The notes under the pieces are model-generated. The model saw only the letters and a list, made by a program, of their open reading frames with translations, was not told the origin of the DNA and searched no databases. Shown here piece by piece: positions 60,230 through 64,000 of a stretch of DNA of 64,000 bases. The DNA is from Arthrobacter frigidicola (GTDB lineage: Bacteria > Actinomycetota > Actinomycetes > Actinomycetales > Micrococcaceae): positions 1 through 64,000 of the forward strand of contig QZVU01000010.1 in NCBI GenBank assembly GCA_003602285.1, given 5' to 3'. Position 1 is the stretch's first letter. Each line of letters opens with the position of its first letter. A program made the position numbers and the translations under genes.

Positions 60230-61870
60230 TTACCCAGCGAGTCCGGCGGCGTCGAGGATCCGGTAGGCGTAGCCCTGCTCGGCGAGGAAGCGCTGCCGCT
60301 TGGCGGCGAAGTCCTGGTCGAGGGTGTCGCGGGCGACAACCGTGTAGAAGCGGGCGGCGCGGCCATCGGCCTTGGGCCGCAGCAGCCGGCCCAACCGCTG
60401 GGCCTCCTCCTGGCGGGAGCCGAAGGAACCCGAGACCTGGATGGCGACCGACGCCTCGGGCAGGTCGATCGAGAAGTTGGCCACCTTCGACACCACAAGG
60501 GTCGAGATCTCCCCGCTGCGGAAGGCGGCGAAGAGCCGCTGGCGCTCTTTCACGGAGGTGTCGCCCTTGATCACCGGCGCGTTCAGCCGTTCGCCGAGGT
60601 CATCGAGCTGGTCCAGGTACTGCCCGATGACCAGCAGCTGTTCGCCCTTGTGGGCGGCGGCGAGCTTCTCGACGACGCCGGACTTGGTATCCGACGTCGC
60701 GCACAGCCGGTACTTGTCGCCGTCCTCGGCCATGGCGTAGGCGACGCGTTCGTCCCGGGGCAGGTCGACGCGGACCTCGACGCAGTCGGCCGGGGCGATG
60801 TACCCCTGGGACTCGATGTCCTTCCAGGGGGCGTCGTAGCGTTTTGGCCCGATCAGCGAGAAGACCTCACCCTCCCGGCCGTCCTCGCGCACGAGGGTGG
60901 CGGTGAGGCCGAGGCGGCGGCGTGCCTGAAGGTCGGCCGTCATCTTGAAGATGGGTGCCGGGAGCAGGTGGACCTCGTCATAGACGATCAGCCCCCAGTC
61001 GTTGTTATCGAGCAGCTCGAGGTGCGGGTAGAGCCCGCCGCGCCGGGTGGTGAGGACCTGGTAGGTGGCGATGGTCACCGGCCGGACCTCCTTGAGGGCG
61101 CCCGAGTACTCACCGATGTCCGACTCGGTCAGCGAGGTGCGCTTGAGGAGTTCGTCCTTCCACTGGCGGGCGGAGACAGTGTTCGTGACGAGGATCAGGG
61201 TGGTGGTCTGGCTGGTGGCCATGGCCGCCGCCCCGACGATGGTCTTGCCGGCGCCACAGGGCAGCACCACCACCCCGGACCCGCCGGAGAAGAAACTGTC
61301 GGCCGCAAGCTTCTGGTAGGGGCGCAGCGACCAGCCGTCCTCGGTCAGGGCGATGGGGTGGGGGGTGCCGTCGACGTAGCCGGCGAGGTCTTCGGCCGGC
61401 CAGCCCAGCTTGAGCAGCAGCTGCTTGAGCTGGCCGCGCTGCGAGGAGTGAACGACGACGGTTTCGCCGTCGATGCGCGGGCCGAGCAGGGGTGCGATCT
61501 TCCTGGCGTGCAGGACCTCCTCAAGCACCGGGTAGTCCGTGGTGCGCAGGACCAGCCCGTGCTGGGTGTCCTTCTCCAGCCGGAGCCGACCGTAACGGGA
61601 CATTGTGTCCTCGATGTCGATCAGCAGGGAGTGGGGGACGGGGAAGCGGGAGTACGTCAGCAGGGTGTCGAGGACCTGCTCGGCGTCAAGGCCTGCGGCG
61701 CGCGCATTCCACAGCCCCAGCGGGGTCAGGCGGTAGCTGTGGACGTGTTCGGGGGCGCGCTCCAGCTCGGCGAAGGGCGCAATGGCGTGGCGCGCCTCAT
61801 CGGCCTGCGGGTGGTCGACCTCCAGCAGGAGGGTCTTGTCGCTTTGGACGATCAGCGGTCCATCAGCCAT
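60230..61870 (-). CDS. XPB-type DNA repair helicase
   Basis: A 546-residue superfamily 2 helicase from the ATG at 61870, which follows AAGGGACC. Motifs seen are Q/Walker A region LPCGAGKTIVG, DEVH box VYDEVHLLPAP, motif III GLTATLVREDG with the RED motif of XPB, and motif VI QEEAQRLGRLLRPK. The C-terminus is family-typical. Bacterial XPB unwinds or remodels damaged DNA in the 3'-5' direction, possibly in excision repair. It overlaps the upstream helicase-associated gene by 8 bases, so both are made together. Confidence 0.94.
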   Translation of the reverse strand: MADGPLIVQSDKTLLLEVDHPQADEARHAIAPFAELERAPEHVHSYRLTPLGLWNARAAGLDAEQVLDTLLTYSRFPVPHSLLIDIEDTMSRYGRLRLEKDTQHGLVLRTTDYPVLEEVLHARKIAPLLGPRIDGETVVVHSSQRGQLKQLLLKLGWPAEDLAGYVDGTPHPIALTEDGWSLRPYQKLAADSFFSGGSGVVVLPCGAGKTIVGAAAMATSQTTTLILVTNTVSARQWKDELLKRTSLTESDIGEYSGALKEVRPVTIATYQVLTTRRGGLYPHLELLDNNDWGLIVYDEVHLLPAPIFKMTADLQARRRLGLTATLVREDGREGEVFSLIGPKRYDAPWKDIESQGYIAPADCVEVRVDLPRDERVAYAMAEDGDKYRLCATSDTKSGVVEKLAAAHKGEQLLVIGQYLDQLDDLGERLNAPVIKGDTSVKERQRLFAAFRSGEISTLVVSKVANFSIDLPEASVAIQVSGSFGSRQEEAQRLGRLLRPKADGRAARFYTVVARDTLDQDFAAKRQRFLAEQGYAYRILDAAGLAG

Positions 61871-64000
61871 CGGAGGTCCCTTCGATAATTTCAACGTCCA
61901 TCACCCGGTGCACCGAGACAACCTTCTCCACCTGCCGCACCGGATCGAATACCCGCACCCTGCCGCCCGAGACCGACAGGGGCACGAGCACCTGCCGGAC
62001 GGCGTTGCCCTGACTGTCGGCGGTTCCGAGGCGGACCGGGGAGCGCTGCCGGATGGCGGTGCGCAGCGTCTCGAGTCCGAGCAGGGTTTCACATTCGGGG
62101 CCCGCCGCCTGGTCGGGTGCCTGCCGGGCACCGGCCCGGAGGGAATCCACCTGGGCGGCGATCTCCTCCTCGGTGATCGACCAGGGGCCGCGTCGGGTGC
62201 GCGCAGGCCCTGCGGGTAGCGCCTGCGATGGGGCCTGCGATGCGGTCGACGGTGGGGCGGGGGCCGGGGGAGGGGCGCCGCCGGATGCGGCCGGATGCTC
62301 GGGAGCGGGCGTGTAGCCGAGGTCCCGCAGCAGCGCCGTGAGCTCGTCGGCGCCGGCGCGGGCCGCCACGACGGTCGGCGCCAGCTTGACCACGCCCAGC
62401 GCTGCGGCCCGTGGGTCGGCAAGCAGGGCCTCGACCGCGGCGTCGTCCTCGGTGCGCAGGTAGCTGCCCGCGCTTCCCACCCGGAGGGCACCGTACCGGG
62501 CGGCGGTGTCTTCGACGAGGTAGCTGAGTGCCTGGGGCAGCTCGGTTGCCGAATGGCGGGTCAAAAAGGCGAGGATCGAGCCTGCGTCCTGCCCGGCGTC
62601 AAGGGCCGGGCGGAGCGAGGCCGGGGAGAACCGGTAAGTCGTGGCCGGCCCCCGGCCCTCGGGTGCCGCCAGCAGCAGCAGCTCCCGCGCCACCGCCGGG
62701 TCGAGGTACCCGGGTGCGACGGCGGTCAGGTCCGCCTGGACCACGAAATGGCTCACAGGCACCGGGAGGGCTTCCCGGACCGCGGCGGCTGCCTCCGGCA
62801 GGCGGTCCTGCTGCACGAGCTCCCCGATTGGAGTCAGTGCGCCGCCGCCAAAAAGTCCCAGCGACTCCGCCTCGGCCAGGATTCCGGGGACGAGCCGTTC
62901 GAACCGCCGTCGAAGCCGCGGCTGGTGCCAGGTGAGCCGCGCAGTCAGGGACGGGGCATCGACGCCCGCCGCTGCGGCGCCGTCGTGCTCAGCGGTCAGT
63001 TCGACGGCGGCGTCGAGCACCCGCCGGCGCACGCGGGGTGCGTCGGGGCGGGAGGCCTCGGCGGCCAGCGCATTGATGGTGGCCCCGTCGGGGGACTTGG
63101 TCCCCACCATCGCGGGGGCGCGGTCGAGGTCGAGCCAGCCGCCGGCCAGTGCCAGCCACAGCGCCTCCCGGTCGCCGGCGGCGGCTGCGGCCGTTCCGGT
63201 GGGCTTCCACCGTGAGTCGTCGACGTCGAGCCCGAGCAGGCCCGCCCCGGCGGCCAGTTCAAGGAGCCACGGCGTGCCGGCCGGCTCGACCTGCAGCGCC
63301 TCGGTCAGCCGCTTCACCTCCCGCACGCCGACGCCGCCCGAGCGCAGGGTGGCCACCGGGGTGGGCCCGCCGGGGGACAGCAGGGCATCAACGAGGCGCA
63401 GGGTCTCGGCGAGGGCGCTGTGGGCGGCATTGTCACGGACCGCAGGGCGCACCGGGCGGAGCCCGGGATCCGGTGGCGCGGCCTGCAGCGAGGCGGCGAC
63501 CCGGTGCCCGCGCACCGCCCGGCCGACGCTGCGGGGCAGCTCGACGTGGGCGACGTCGAGCGGGGCAAGCAGCCCGTGCCCGAGCAGCCAGTCCACCGGA
63601 GCCGCGGCGTGCCCGGGCCGGTACCCGGCGCGGGCGGCGGCGGGAACGACGCCCACGGGTGCTCCGGCGAGCCGCTCAAGCAGCTCCGTAGTGCCCGTCG
63701 GGGCCGCGGTCAGCAGGAGTTTCCAGTCCGCCGGACGTCCGACCGCGCCGGACAGCTCACGAGCCGCGGCCTCAGGATCCGGGGTCGGACCCAGGGCGAC
63801 GCCGAGCGACCGCACCCGATCGACGGCCTCCACAAGCTGCCCGCCAAAGCCCGGCAGGACTCGGACGAGGGTCTCGAGGGGGCGGCCCAGGCCGGCGGGG
63901 TAGGGTCCGAGCGCCTCGGCCAGCGCGCCGACGGGAACGTAGGAGGGACCGGCCGGTGCCCGGCCGTTCGGCTCTCCGTCCTGCGGCTCTCCGTCCTGCA
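61863..64000 (-). CDS. Helicase-associated domain protein, 5' end beyond window
   Basis: At least 712 residues; the frame is open to the right edge, so the start is missing. It belongs to the actinobacterial family with a helicase-XPB N-terminal-like domain (Helicase_C_3 type). Seen are LVQQDRLPEAAAAVREALPVPVSHFVVQADLTAVAPGYL and then SFLTRHSATELPQALSYL-like segments (here ILAFLTRHSATELPQALSYL), and a C-terminal GGRVRVFDPVRQVEKVVSVH. It has no helicase motifs of its own. It is translationally coupled to the XPB helicase gene, suggesting a partner. A QDGEP duplication lies at the visible edge. Confidence 0.88.
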   Translation of the reverse strand, partial: QDGEPQDGEPNGRAPAGPSYVPVGALAEALGPYPAGLGRPLETLVRVLPGFGGQLVEAVDRVRSLGVALGPTPDPEAAARELSGAVGRPADWKLLLTAAPTGTTELLERLAGAPVGVVPAAARAGYRPGHAAAPVDWLLGHGLLAPLDVAHVELPRSVGRAVRGHRVAASLQAAPPDPGLRPVRPAVRDNAAHSALAETLRLVDALLSPGGPTPVATLRSGGVGVREVKRLTEALQVEPAGTPWLLELAAGAGLLGLDVDDSRWKPTGTAAAAAGDREALWLALAGGWLDLDRAPAMVGTKSPDGATINALAAEASRPDAPRVRRRVLDAAVELTAEHDGAAAAGVDAPSLTARLTWHQPRLRRRFERLVPGILAEAESLGLFGGGALTPIGELVQQDRLPEAAAAVREALPVPVSHFVVQADLTAVAPGYLDPAVARELLLLAAPEGRGPATTYRFSPASLRPALDAGQDAGSILAFLTRHSATELPQALSYLVEDTAARYGALRVGSAGSYLRTEDDAAVEALLADPRAAALGVVKLAPTVVAARAGADELTALLRDLGYTPAPEHPAASGGAPPPAPAPPSTASQAPSQALPAGPARTRRGPWSITEEEIAAQVDSLRAGARQAPDQAAGPECETLLGLETLRTAIRQRSPVRLGTADSQGNAVRQVLVPLSVSGGRVRVFDPVRQVEKVVSVHRVMDVEIIEGTSDG

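Noticed and set aside
59849-61888. A 679-codon plus-strand frame across the XPB helicase and response regulator
   Set aside because: It crosses two real genes on the other strand and shows no domain.

Overview
This window is chromosomal DNA from a high-GC Gram-positive bacterium. The gene content and protein styles fit the Actinobacteria, most likely Arthrobacter or a close relative in the Micrococcaceae. Supporting signs are the actinobacterial 5S rRNA 3' end at the left edge, a groEL gene preceded by two CIRCE elements, a DUF3263 gene followed by a LytR_C gene as in mycobacteria, an XPB-type helicase, a WXG100 protein and many GTG starts. I see no phage, insertion sequence, integrase or CRISPR array. 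Almost everything reads as ordinary chromosome with accessory patches.

Layout. 1-61 is the tail of an rRNA operon and its terminator. 134-9500 is mainly carbohydrate metabolism: a GH13 glucosidase with its LacI regulator and two LacI-type operators, an orphan MalK/MsiK-like ATPase, and the otsA-otsB trehalose pair. 9624-20000 is mixed: a membrane-anchored DsbA-like thioredoxin, tRNA-Thr(UGU), a VOC protein, small proteins, a lipoprotein, a secreted GH16 glucanase, a kinase-like phosphotransferase, a CPBP protease and a cold-shock-domain gene that looks frameshifted. 20017-21646 is a ygiB/ygiC-like pair. 21651-30450 holds membrane proteins, a MerR regulator, an L,D-transpeptidase with LGFP repeats, an SRAP protein and a surface-anchored HNH nuclease.

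30525-37096 contains the two most distinctive large genes. One is a single polypeptide with adenylation, carrier and membrane acyltransferase parts, which looks like a condensed Dlt-type system. The other is a 777-residue secreted coiled-coil protein with one Cys near each end. 37338-44315 includes an alcohol dehydrogenase, a TetR/SnoaL divergent pair, a metallophosphoesterase with a PKD domain and a possible EVE-like/HNH modification-dependent nuclease.

44456-47844 looks like a stress or dormancy islet. It has a homologue of mycobacterial Rv2629 (related to the Balon/aRF1-type ribosome hibernation factors) near a close homologue of the CBS protein Rv2626c (HRP1), with small acidic or coiled-coil proteins around them. 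Several of these genes have GTAAGC-type palindromes upstream. One 18-bp palindrome also recurs in front of otsA, which suggests a shared regulator linking trehalose synthesis with this islet.

47932-64000 carries an epimerase and an aldo/keto reductase, a FemX-like transferase, a ThrE-like exporter, ung, DUF3263 and LytR_C genes behind a 13+13 bp dyad, a TM2 protein, groEL, a WXG100 protein, an OmpR/HK two-component system, and an XPB helicase paired with a helicase-associated protein that runs off the right edge.
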